A stretch of 64,000 nt of DNA. Source: Phytophthora quininea (taxonomy: Eukaryota > Oomycota > Peronosporomycetes > Peronosporales > Peronosporaceae). The stretch spans positions 1 to 64,000 of the forward strand of contig JAAVTG010000152.1 of the NCBI GenBank assembly GCA_011947345.1, given 5' to 3'. The notes below the pieces were generated by a model. It was not told the DNA's origin and searched no databases. It saw nothing but the letters and a program-made list of their open reading frames with translations. Within the stretch, counting starts at the first letter, position 1. Each line of letters starts with the position of its first letter. Below, piece after piece: positions 32,938 to 43,194 of the stretch. Both the position numbers and the translations under genes were made by a program.

Positions 32938-35159
32938 TCACTGGTGAGTCGACCGTGGTTGGCGTTTCAGTCTTTCTGTCCGTGTCGGGTCACCTCGTAG
33001 CTGCCGCAGGATGATGCTGAGAATGTTTTTCGACGCATTCACGTCCCGATCGACGGTCAAGCCGCAACCTCCATTCTTCGTCAAGCAATGCAACACCTTG
33101 TGCACCTTCACGACTTTTCTTTTTCATTGCAGAAGACGCGCTTGGTGGTCTGGTTGGTCATCTTCGCCGCGCATGCACAGTCAAAGTGCACACAGCTGGT
33201 TCTGAACTCGTCCACTACGACGACTTCACATCGAGACGCAAGACGGCGGGCTAACATTTTGACGGGGCCGGCCGGACAGTTTTTGATGTGGGAGTTGCAA
33301 GCAGCACCACTATCACCGAGGCCAATGATCGTCTTTTTGTTGTTTGACGCCATCTCGTTGATCGCACGGTCGATCTGGCGGGTCTTCTGCGTGTATCTGC
33401 GAAACTTTAACTTCCTGAAGATCGCCCTGAAAAGGTTAGTAGCTTGCGTTCGTGCTGGAAATGTTTTTGATGTGCTCCATGAAGACCGATAGGCTCGCCG
33501 TTTTCTTGGTCGGCGTGGCTCGAAGGAGGTCGCGCACCTCGGTGTCTTTGGCAATCTCGCTCTTGGAGCGGCGGTTCGAGCGCATGAACCCACTGGGACT
33601 ACGATATGCAGTTGTGCGAAAGCGCACTGACCAAGGTTGTTCGTAGCTGTGATGAAGTCTGTTCGGCCAAATCAATCCCTCACACAACGTCGTAGTCGGT
33701 GAGCTTGCCCTTCGGTGTCTTGGAGAGCCTGGGTCCCAGGACGTCCGACGTAGTGGCGTCAGCTGCCACGTCGCTGCTCGATCGCCGTTTCTTGGCTCGT
33801 TTCTTCTTTCCTCTGGTAGGGCGGCTCATGTGGATGGAGACGCCGTATCCATCCGTCGAGATCCCCCTCGCGAATGCCCCTTCTCCTCCTTCTCCACTGC
33901 GTCGATTCGGAAGAAACGACGCCACCACAGTCGCTGAGCTCTTTCCACCGAGATTCGTTCTTCCAGTGCAAGCTCTCCCCAGTGTCCATGTCTCGTGGCC
34001 AATCTCCACCGTCATGGTCAAGTCGACGTGGGGGCTCCGTTTCAGAAGCCCCGGAAAGCACTCGAGTTCATGGTGAAGTACGAAGCCTCGAAGCCGTTTT
34101 TGGACGGCAGCAACCCGTTGACATGAAGCTCATCAACTTCGTCGTTGTCGGCGTTCTGGGTGTTGGTAGCCTCAATCTCCTTCAGGAATCCATGCATCAC
34201 TGGCACCAAGTCGTGAGGTTTCCAGCTGATTTTGCCACTTGGACCCGCGGAGTCTTGGCACGCAGACTCTGGACCACGGGGTCGTTCCTAGTGTAGTCGG
34301 CTGCGAACACCGCATCGACCAAGGCGTGGGCCTCCTCCTTCTCGAGCCCCAGTGTCTCCAGAGCATGCCGTTGCAACCGCTTGGCGAAGTTCGCTACGAC
34401 GCTGTTCTGAGCATTGGTCGCCATCGCTGTGGCTGCTGTTGCCAGCCATCCTGGGCTGAGATGGGTTGCGTCGATTGGAGCCGTGGCGCGACGTAGCTGC
34501 ATAAAGTCAAAGCCAGCCATCTCCAGCTCTGCGTTGAACTTGTTTGGTGGTTGCCCGTAGAAAGTTTTGGTCGAAAGCCATGCCCGAAAGGTCGCTTCCG
34601 CGATGTGAGGAGACTGTCGGGTGCCAGCACGACCTTGCTCCAGCTGAAATCGCTGCTGCAGGGATAACTTGGTCCTGGCGCCGTTGGTGACCAGGCTGAG
34701 GCACGTCTGGAAGAACTCCTTGGCCATAACTCCCAGTGCCTTGCTGCTCTCAAGTTGTCGTAGCACGTAGAAACTTGCAAGCAGGTAGGCTTCGGCGACG
34801 GTCTGATTAACGTCGAGGAGAACTACATCCCATGCCAGTACTTGAGCTTCTTTCCGGCAGAACTGGTGCATGGTCTTCTTGATGACAAAGAAGTTGAGGC
34901 CTTTGTTGCGCTGCAGCCGCGCAGCGACGTCCGGACGAGAGTAGCCGGCGGAGGCTCGGTCGACGTCTTGCTCCATTCTTTCGCCTTGCTTGCTGGCGTG
35001 ACGGCAAATCCAGAAGTGAAAAGGAATTGGCAACTTCAACCTCGTACGAACTCCAGTGAATTCGTTAACTTCAACACATGGTCGAGTAATGTAACTCCCG
35101 TCGGTCACCACGCTCAGATTGCAGTCCGCAGACCTCGAAGTATCGAGCCAAAATGCCAC
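32938..35159 (-). pseudogene. Fanzor-type (eukaryotic TnpB-like) RuvC nuclease, frame-broken
   Basis: Fanzors are eukaryotic relatives of TnpB: RNA-guided DNA endonucleases carried by mobile elements. The N-terminal third (35159-34197) has HQFCRKEAQVLAWDVVLLDV and a long helical region. It continues through MHGFLKEIEATNTQNADND and STDGYGVSIHM. RuvC motifs follow: GID with the Asp codon at 33671-33673, then GRTDFITATNN; KKTIIGLGDSGA; VVVVDEFRTS with the Glu codon at 33207-33209; and a zinc ribbon (CVHFDCAC, then KVLHCLTKNGGCG) leading to TVDRDVNASKNI with its Asp at about 33043-33051. All three catalytic acids are therefore visible. The frame breaks at least four to five times, so it is inactive unless the breaks are sequencing errors, which are common in this window. 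Confidence 0.75.
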
Positions 35160-35861
35160 GCCGAGCTCGCGGTTATGCTGCGGCTAGCATGGAGATCGGG
35201 CGGTAGAAGTCTCCTCAATGAATCTGCGCTCCATGTCAGAGGCGGCAGTCGTGCGAGGCAGGCCCTATCCTTATAGACGAGAGTTCCAGTGTCTTGCGTC
35301 CCACAGCGAGAGCAGCAGGCAAACTCGACCGATGGATCTCGAAGCGTTCTTGGCCAAATACGATTTCCACCAGCAACCGTTAAACACACCAACCGCCTAT
35401 CCACAAGAAGACGACTCGTGCAAGGCACAGCGCAAAGATGCAAGGCGTCTCGGTGGAGTGGACTGCCACTTGATCGCCCCGACGGCTGCCTTTCGCTGTC
35501 AGTTGTCCCCGCAGCGGAGAGCAACCGCAAAGACCAGCGTTCTGTGGCAAGCTTGGCCACTTCATTGTCACGCTTTTATAGTATCGTCTATTAACCTCAA
35601 TTTGAATTCCCTCTGTGCATGTCATGCTTTCGTGGTAAGCTCGATAGCGTCACCCAGCGGTAAGCCCGACAGAGCGGCGTTGGGCCACGGCGTACAACGG
35701 CGCAGTTGCATGCCTCGCACTCGGAACAGCACGATCACTGACTGGCATCCGTCGGGCAGCGAAATGTTTTCGGGTGACTCATCTTGTTGCTGGTTCAATA
35801 AATATTACTTTAGCTTCGCTGCTGTCTGGGGGAGCGCTCTGGATGGCAGCTAAGTGCTCTC
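35160..35861. other. Spacer upstream of the Fanzor gene
   Basis: Open frames on both strands without recognisable domains. A short repeat CATGC(T)TT...GTA..CTCG...  (about 35569 and 35625) is seen on the + strand. The Fanzor element boundary may lie here; no inverted repeat was found. Confidence 0.3.
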
Positions 35862-36878
35862 TCAACTCCAGCTCCGGTTCTTCGTCGACCCCTCCGAGCC
35901 TTCTTTCTCATCGCCCAGCTCCTCCACGGGATCTCCAATATCTTCGAGCTCCGGTGCCACAACGTGAGGCACGCCCTGCTTGCGGGGCTCGACAACCGCC
36001 TTCCAGTTCTTGAACGAGCCGGCACGACGCACCATGCGTCGAATGCCGCTCTTGATCCTGCTTGTGGCAGCCAACGCATCTCGCATCTCCTCGCTGGTCC
36101 CGGAATGGCGTCGAGATCGCAGCAACACCTTGTACTCAAAGGCGCGGGGCTTGTGCGGCATGGCAACGCATCTGGACCGGAACCAGTAGAAGGCCACCAC
36201 CAGCAGAACCCCACCACCACTAGTATCACCACCGCCGTCTCCGAACCACTTGAAGCTCCCGGAAGAACCGCAGCAGATTCGACAACAATTTCTGCCCACA
36301 CTCGAGACTGCGCGGGCGAGTGGATCGGCGCGTCGAGGACGACTGCAAACCCGCGCTGAGCAAGCGTCTGTAAGTCGTCACGCTCGACGGGAAGGATCTC
36401 CACCGCAACTTGCGCTCGTTCCTGACCGGAGTTGAAGAGCACCGTGCCTCGCGCTTCAACAAAGTCCACCCCTGGACGAGCTGGCGCGAGCGTTGAGCTC
36501 ATGGCTGCCGTGGAATACGGGACGCGCGCACTACTGTCGCAGAGCGCAGAGCAACATTCGCGCTGCACGGGATGACCACCAGCACTCGGTGCGCGGGTGA
36601 CTGCTGCACGATCAGCGGCGTGCTGGCGAAGAAGGAAAACATGTCGGCGCATGGAGATCTCATGCCATGCAAGTTGCCCCGCTCGTTTGTCAGCAGCCAA
36701 CTCGTCTTCGTGGGTGCTGACGAAGTGGTCGTTTGATATCGCAAATGTGGCAATCATCGTCATCGTTGCCCAGGTCTTGAGGACAAGAATCACAACTAAC
36801 GCGCAAAAATCGCTCAAGACGGAAGCTAATTGTAGCGGAATGAACTGACAGCAACAAGATCAGTAGTAAACGTAGCAT
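35862..36878 (-). CDS. Secreted/type I membrane protein with a Calx-beta-like domain
   Basis: The ATG at 36878 opens a signal peptide (MLRLLLILLLSVHSATIS), followed by a short Cys/Asp-rich piece (SCDSCPQDLGNDDDDC). The centre carries GVDFVEARGTVLFNSGQE and FAVVLDAPIHS, the pattern of a Calx-beta motif (Ca2+-binding beta-sandwich, as in Na+/Ca2+ exchangers and adhesion proteins). Near 36200 one hydrophobic segment (TAVVILVVVGVLLVVAFYWF) would be a single transmembrane helix once a missing G at about 36215-36222 is allowed for. A basic cytoplasmic tail ends with an acidic stretch. Several one-base breaks scatter the pieces over three frames. The topology is inferred from these signals together. 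Confidence 0.5.
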
Positions 36879-36953
36879 GCACCTCTGTTTCCGACCGCCA
36901 CAAGTGTCCTCAGCGGTCTTCTAGCGTCTCCTGGACGTGAATCTAACCGCAAG

Positions 36954-39900
36954 TTAGTCGAACCAACGATCTTTCACCTTCGTGTCTTCGCCTCGCTTGG
37001 CGGCACTTCCGGGCGCTGGCTTTTCGCCAAAGATTTCCTTCTTGTAGCTGCGCACAAGCTCCTCGAACGACTTCTCCTTTTCAAACTCCTTGGCATGCTT
37101 GCGCTGGCTGCGAGACAGCGTCTTCCCCTTCTTTGAGGTACCTTGTTCCAACGACCCCAGAGCATCCGCCTCAGCGTCGCTACTCGGAGCCTCCGCACGT
37201 TTCCGCTTCTTTGGCTGCTGGTTCACCTCCTTCGCTACCTTCGCTGCCTTCTTGTTTTTTGTTGTTGCCAGCACCGCCAGCCGCCTCGGCCTTGGCCTGG
37301 GCGCGCAGCTTTTCTTCTCGCGTTGGCGCTGGCCACGGCTCTTCTTGGTGCTGTTGTCAGCATCACCACCTGCCTCATCCTGCGCCTCCTTCAACGCACG
37401 CTCCTCCTCGCGCTTTTTGGCGGCATCAGCGGCGCGCTTTTCACGCAGTTTCAGTTTTCCGTGGTTTTCCAGCGCAAACTCCACAATCAGCCGTGACTTT
37501 GAGCTTTCGGGCGCCCCGGCAGCAGCCGCTCTTCCAGCAGCGTGCGATGTGTACTTCGGGTTGTTGTTCAGATTCCGCAGAGCTGCCAAGGCGTGCACGT
37601 GCTCCGCAAACTCCACAAAACCGTAGCCGCGCGACCGAGGCTCTTTCCTGCTTTGGCTGAATCCAGATCACGCACCACCTTCGCCATGCGTACCTTGACA
37701 GGAGGATTTCCCTTGGGAAGCAGTTCAGGTTTAATCTCTGCGAGGTCCACGTTGCCAGCTCGCATACCGGCGCTCGCACCGTCGTGGAAAAGCTTCTTCA
37801 ACTGGCGGTCATCCAGCGCAGAAGACAAGTTGCGTACTGACAGACGCATAGGCGAAACGAAGTACATCGGGTTCTGAAGCTTCTCCTTCTTCTCGCGGAT
37901 GGCTCGCCGACGCTTATCAATGTCCATCTTCGGAGCTCCAGCTCGGCATCTGCCATCTTGTTCACATTAAGCGTACCTTCGTAGGCCAAGTACATGTTGC
38001 GCTTGTCCAAGCGACGTCGTTCACGGGCATTTGAATCAGCCAGCTTCTCAGCGTCATTCTTGGACACGGCTCGAGTTACGATGAGTTGACGCCCATCCAG
38101 GGTGAGTGCATCGTCACCACCGTCCGCGAGCGCTGACAGAGTAAACATGTTGTCTTTCTTCTTCTTGTCCTTCTTGGGTTTCTTCTTGTCGTCGCCAACG
38201 TGGTTCTGCTCGCCGCGAGCCAAAACGTCCGTAGCCACGTCGATCAATTTGAACCGGACAAAGCCCACACCCTTCGACAGCCCCGATCCCTTGTCGTACA
38301 CAACTCGGGCGTACTCAACGGCGCCGAAGGTCTTGAAAAACTCGCGCAGTCCGTCTTCGGATGTCTGGAAAGACAAATTTCGGATAAATAGAGTGCGCTC
38401 ACGCTGCGCTTCCGTGTCCTCCTTGGGGTCGACGCAGCTTCCTCCATGACTTCATCCTCCTCCTCCTCGTCCGAGGCGTCCGACCCTTCCTCCACCTCAT
38501 CGTCAGTGGCCATTTCGAGTTGATCTTCGTCTTCATCGCTGCTCATACGCGCATCATCGTTATCCTCAGGAGCAGCACTAGTAGCAACTGCTTGCTCCTC
38601 TTGCTGCTTTTGTTGCTCGAGGTACTTCGTCTTTGACAACGCGAAATCCACAATAATGTCACGGCCCTTTAACTTGTGTCCGTTGAGTTTCTCTACAGCC
38701 GTGCGCGCATCACCAACGTCGCGGAACTGAACGAAGCCGAATCCACGGCTGCGACCAACCACCGGTTCCTTGTTGGCGAGCTCTTCAGCATCGTCGTCCT
38801 GGTTTGCCTTGTCATCATCCACTGGCATGCGCACGACGGGCTTCAAACAGCGGGCCGTGCACCTCAAAGAGTTTCTCGAGATCCTTGTCCGTGGTCTGGA
38901 AGGCAAGGTTGCGCACAATAAGTCGCAGTCCTTCCGCCTCAGCCGCGCGCTTCGGGTGTCCTGGTGTGACAGCACCCTTTTCCTCCGCCACAATGGCTTT
39001 TGCTGCACTCTTCACCTGGAGCATCGTACCCTTGAAAACGTGGTGGTCCAACTTCGCCACCGCCAGAGCCGCATCTTTTGTCGTTTTGTACTGCACGAGG
39101 GCATATTTCTTGCCTGTACGGGCCTCCTCCTTGAGTTCCGCCTTGACAACCGCGCCAACCTTTTTCGCCTTTTTGAGCATGTGCTTCTGGGTCACGTCAG
39201 CACCCAGACCGAAAACCAGCACGGACTTTTGATCTTCGCTCGCCTGCTCCTCCTTTCGATGCTCCACCTGTCTCAGGAACTCGCGGTGCTGTCGGCGCCT
39301 TGCGTTGCGCTCGCTCTGAATGTGGTTTCCCCAGTAGGAGCCTCGGCAGCGCTTTCAACAGCGGGAGTCGACTCAACAGAAGGAGTCGACTTGGCTTTCA
39401 CTTTCTTCTTCTCCGGTTCAACCGGCTCCACTTTTTCTTTGGCGCGTCCTCAACAACAGCCTCCTTGGCTTTTTCCTCGACCTTCGCAGCTTTTTTGGCT
39501 GCCTTCGCAGCACGGCGCTCCTCTTTCGCCGCCCTGCGGTCCTTCTTGGCCTTCTCCTTGTCCTCCTCTGGTTGTTCCGGCTCCTCCTTTTGTGCACTTT
39601 GCTCTGCCTCCTCTTTAGCCTCCTTTGCAACGTCAGGCTCCTTCTCAGCAGCAGCAAGCTTGGCTGAAGCCTGGTTGCCGCGACGCTTTCCTTTCTCCAT
39701 GGCAAAGTCTGTGCAATTAACCGCCACAAGAGTCAGCACATCTGCACAAATCTGCCTGCAACGAACAGCACTACGCACCGATGAGCATCTTGCGGCCCTG
39801 GAAGTCTGTCTTGTTGAGCTTCTTGACTGCTACCGCAGCATCGCTCTCCACAGCACTAGGCAATTGCACAGAGATACATTGTTAGATGCACCACCGACAG

Positions 39901-40097
39901 CAAGCGAAACGAGGCACAGGGCAGCCATGGACGGACAACTTAACGAAGGCGAAACCGCGCGTGAGCATCTCGCTCTTGCGCTTGCCCTTCTCCTTGATGA
40001 CATCGATCTTCTTGACGGGGCCGACGTCGCCGAAGACGTGCTCCAGCTCCTCCTGCGTCACGCCGAACGGCAGGTTACGCACGAAGATGCTCGCCAT
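36954..40097 (-). CDS. RBM28/Nop4-like nucleolar RNA-binding protein (multiple RRMs)
   Basis: Starting MASIFVRNLPFGVTQEEL at 40097, the gene encodes four RRM domains (RNP motifs such as FVRNLPF, RGFAFV; SRGFGFVQF; LFIRNLSFQTSE, KGVGFVRF; LSVRNLSSALDD) separated by acidic and Lys-rich linkers, with a long basic tail ending KVKDRWFD. This is the architecture of RBM28/Nop4, a nucleolar factor for 60S pre-ribosome maturation. Introns fit at 39856-39939 and 39709-39778. At least six frame changes occur along the gene (for example the A run near 39436 and the G run near 39331), mostly consistent with single missing bases. As the protein is expected to be essential, these are probably assembly errors. 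Confidence 0.75.
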
Positions 40098-40555
40098 CGC
40101 TTGTTGGCCAATGATTAGTTCGCCGTTAGTGCTTGCTGTGCTACTATAGTATTTTTGATATTGATTTCGATCTGTCAGCTCTTGTAGTAGAATTACTATA
40201 TTATTGAATTATTACTACTCGAGAATCTGAGCGCGATCACGGAGGTCGAGTGCAATAATATCTGTTGCGACGAGCCAGACTGTACTTCGTTACCAGTCGA
40301 TTGCGCCAATGGAGACGTCATGGTCCTTTATTCGCACACGCACGATGCACAGTAAAACCGTTCACCCCAAATCGTACAGCTCATTACTGCGTATGTGGTG
40401 GATACCGTGTCCGCAAACAACCATCTTCGTCAGCTCTTCGCACAAGCAGTCAGTTTTTTTATTATTATTGCAGAGTTGACAGATGCGAAGGAGAATTTTG
40501 TTGGGTTTTGAGGCTGCTGGAAAACTGTGCAACGAACACGAAGCAACAGTATTAC
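40098..40555. other. Spacer between the RBM28-like gene and the Merlin element
   Basis: AT-rich near 40140-40240, likely containing the promoter of the RBM28-like gene. No gene supported. Confidence 0.35.
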
Positions 40556-40563
40556 GGCGAGCC
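40556..40563. repeat. Left 8-bp target duplication of the Merlin element
   Basis: GGCGAGCC, repeated at 42064-42071. Confidence 0.75.
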
Positions 40564-42063
40564 GGCTCTCCTGAAGACTGAACCCGCTTTTTAGAACGTT
40601 TCAGAATTTAGAAAGGCCGTTTATTCATTTCTTAAAATGGCAAAAACTAGTCCGTTAAGGAGCTGACCGGCTTGTGGTCGAGGCGGAAAAACCAACTGCG
40701 CCACATATACTCGTCAAGGTAGGCACCGAGGCGGTCATTCCGCATTCCGCGCATCACTTTAATGTGGCGTTTTATACGCGTCTCCCACAGGCCCTCAATA
40801 GAGTTAGTGTGCATCCCGGTAAGAGAGTCAACAAAGTTTTCTGTGTGGTTCACCCAGCTGTGGGAATACCGCATGCTTCGAAGCGTGCGGTTATTGTCAA
40901 GCGTGTGCCATTTGTCGTCCCGCTCGCATACGTACGTAGCAAACATATCTGACATGATATGGATACTAGAAAAGAAAGTTAGCAAAAAATAATGCATAAA
41001 TAAAAGCAATACTCGCCCTGGCCTAATAAACTTCTTGATAAGTGGGAGTAGCGTTTGCTTTTGCGCTTGTCGTACACGATGCGGCCAAACCAACTGCCGC
41101 TTCCTCTTTCGACGCCGCCAAAGAGCCAGAACTCCTCGTAGCTCCTTCCCTGGTTGTATTTTCGCTTCTTCGCCAAACTAGTCTCATCTATTTCGACTAT
41201 TTGGCCCTCTCCTCCGATCTAAACATTAGATACCATCCTATTAGCAACGCAATAGCAACATAAAGTGCACGGTAACACTTACTTACCTGGAAATTGGCCT
41301 TGTATAGCTCTTTGGAGCACGTAGACCGGCAGTAGTCGTAGTACTCATGCACAGACCACTCTGACGTCCCAGCTAACTCGGCCGCCTGGACATGAGATAA
41401 CCTCATGCACCACGCAAGCAGTAGCCGTACCGAGCCGCGCAACTTAAGGTTCATCCCGTTGAAAAGGAGTTGGTCAGCAAGCCCTTGCTGACCTCCTTGC
41501 CGTCGGGGTGCTTCGTTCTACGGCAGCACCTCCACCGCTTTCTGGTTGGAGCTTGCCGCATGAGGCGGAAGCACACGGGGCAGTGCTTCTGCCTGTCGAT
41601 CAGGCCAACCTCCTGACACCACCGGATGCAGAGAGTTTCATCGCTCGTGACCTTGAGTACGTGGTCTAGAGCGAAGAGGCTCTCGGCCTCTAGATGGTAC
41701 AGGTAGGGAGAGGCCGGGGTCTGGCTATCTGGCTGTCTACTGCTGGATGGCTGGCTGGTGGGAGTCATGGGGAGGGAGCTGGTGTAGTGGCTGGGTGTTG
41801 GCGGCGCAAGAAAGACAATGATTGAGTTTGAGCCACTCGTTTGGCGGGCTCACACTGTGCGACCTATACAAAAACCAAGTAGTATTAGTTTCTCCGTGAT
41901 TGCGAATTTCGCCCAAAAGCAAGCTCAGGTCGCGGAAATTGAGTGGGTGAGGGACGTCGATTCAATGTGGTGTGGCTCCACAAAATGGGTTTATCTATGT
42001 GTTTGACTTCACCCTTTTAGATTTTCTAGATTTAGAAAAGCCGGCTCAGTCTTCAGAAGAGCC
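40564..42063 (-). mobile_element. Merlin/IS1595-type (ISXO2-like) DNA transposon, 1500 bp
   Basis: The left end reads GGCTCTCCTGAAGACTGAAC and the reverse complement of the right end reads GGCTCTTCTGAAGACTGAGC, continuing to about 30 bp of terminal inverted repeat. Directly outside, both sides carry GGCGAGCC (40556-40563 and 42064-42071), an 8-bp target duplication as expected for Merlin. Inside is a single minus-strand transposase gene. Complete ends and a nearly intact gene suggest a relatively young copy. Confidence 0.85.
40647..41768 (-). CDS. Merlin (ISXO2/IS1595-like) DDE transposase
   Basis: From ATG 41768 (MTPTSQPSSSRQPDS) the protein has an N-terminal zinc-ribbon-like part (KHCPVCFRLMRQAPTRKRWRC), a helix-turn-helix region (QAAELAGTSEWSVHEYYDYC) and the DDE core: VEIDETSLAKKRKYN, GGVERGSGSWFGRIV, SDMFATY and HTNSIEGLWETRIKRHI. 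These are the ISXO2-like/IS1595 signature blocks with conserved D, D and E. One GT-AG intron ends at about 41221; a second near 40970-41026 fits best as GC-AG (gcgagt...ttctag). Single-base losses at the A run 41462-41465 and T run 41059-41062 disturb the frame. Otherwise it appears full length and potentially functional. Confidence 0.8.
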
Positions 42064-42071
42064 GGCGAGCC
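42064..42071. repeat. Right 8-bp target duplication of the Merlin element
   Basis: GGCGAGCC, repeated from 40556-40563. Confidence 0.75.
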
Positions 42072-42458
42072 CATCGACAATCTTCTCAGAAGCGCTCATG
42101 TGCGACGTACCTGACTTCGAACCGTGATGCATTTTTGCGCCAAAAATCGCGCTTCCACAGCGCTTCACGACAACCACAACTTATGAAAATTGACGGCTTC
42201 TGGTTTACAGTGTTGCGTAGTATTTCGCAACTATTTGCTGGCAGTGGCGTAACATAATAGTAGTACTTTGAGTCTCACGCAGAACTTCTGACTATTGTAG
42301 TAGTTGACCAGTATTTTACTATTAATGTTTTGTCGAGTAGTAGTTATTGCCTTCAAAACTTCTGCCTGCAGATTTGACTGGCCCATAGCTCGAAGGGCTC
42401 TGCACAAGTGAAGCCGCCAGCTCTCTCTCTCTGTGCCTGTACCTCCTGCACACCAAGC

Positions 42459-43057
42459 ATGTCGGCTGTAGACGTGGCTCCCTCTTCTTCCGCCGCCGCT
42501 GCCGAGGACGACGCCGGCAAGACGATGGTGGCCGTGGGCGGCATGCAGAACATGGCGTGGGCCGCCGACACGTCCAAGTTCGGCTTCAAGATGCTGGTCA
42601 AGATGGGCTGGCAGGCCGGCAAGGGCGTGGGCAAGGACCTGCAGGGCCAGGCCACGCACGTCAAGGTGGCGCGCCGCTCGGAGAACCTGGGCGTGGGCTG
42701 CAGTCTGAAGCAGGCCGAGGTGCAGGGCTGGTCCGAGACGGCCGGCGGCTTTGCGGACGTGCTCAAGAAGCTCAACGCGTCGTACGGCGGCCAGGCCAGC
42801 GAGGACGGAGACGAGTCCGATGCTAGCTTGTCTAAGAGCAAGAAGGACAAGAAGAAGAAGAGCAAGAAAGACAAGAAACCCAAAAAGACAGGAAGAAGAG
42901 TAAGAAGGGCAAGAAGACCGGGGACAAGACCACGGTCTCCAGGAGACTGCACTACCGCAAGCGCCAGACCAACAAGGACGCCAAGAACTACGGTGCGGCC
43001 GAGATGGCCGCCATCCTGGGCGTGGCCTCGTCGTCGTACAAGCCGTCGGACGAGTAA
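42459..43057 (+). CDS. G-patch domain protein (PINX1/GPATCH4-like)
   Basis: The ATG at 42459 starts MSAVDVAPSSSAAAAEDD. A G-patch lies at about residues 37-80 (FGFKMLVKMGWQAGKGVGKD), followed by the VKVARRSENLGVG extension and a Lys-rich nuclear/nucleolar-type tail, ending NYGAAEMAAILGVASSSYKP. G-patch proteins activate DEAH-box helicases in ribosome or RNA processing; the basic tail suggests the nucleolus. A single missing base near 42893 moves the C-terminal 55 residues to another frame. The gene is 137 bp from the convergent TPR-Aha1 gene. Confidence 0.75.
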
Positions 43058-43194
43058 GCTGCGGTCGCACGTTCCTCTAGCTTCCCCATGCACGTTTATG
43101 ACTATTTAGACCCAATTCATAGCAGACCCCCAACGCCAAGTCTTGCCATCCAATGAAGAGCGCTGCCATCGCAAAACAAAATCTATCGTTGTAC

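Noticed and set aside
36798..36809. RFLR tetrapeptide after the signal peptide of the Calx-beta protein, suggesting an RxLR effector
   Set aside because: It lies very close to the signal peptide, there is no dEER motif, and the protein has a Calx-beta domain and a transmembrane helix, unlike RxLR effectors.
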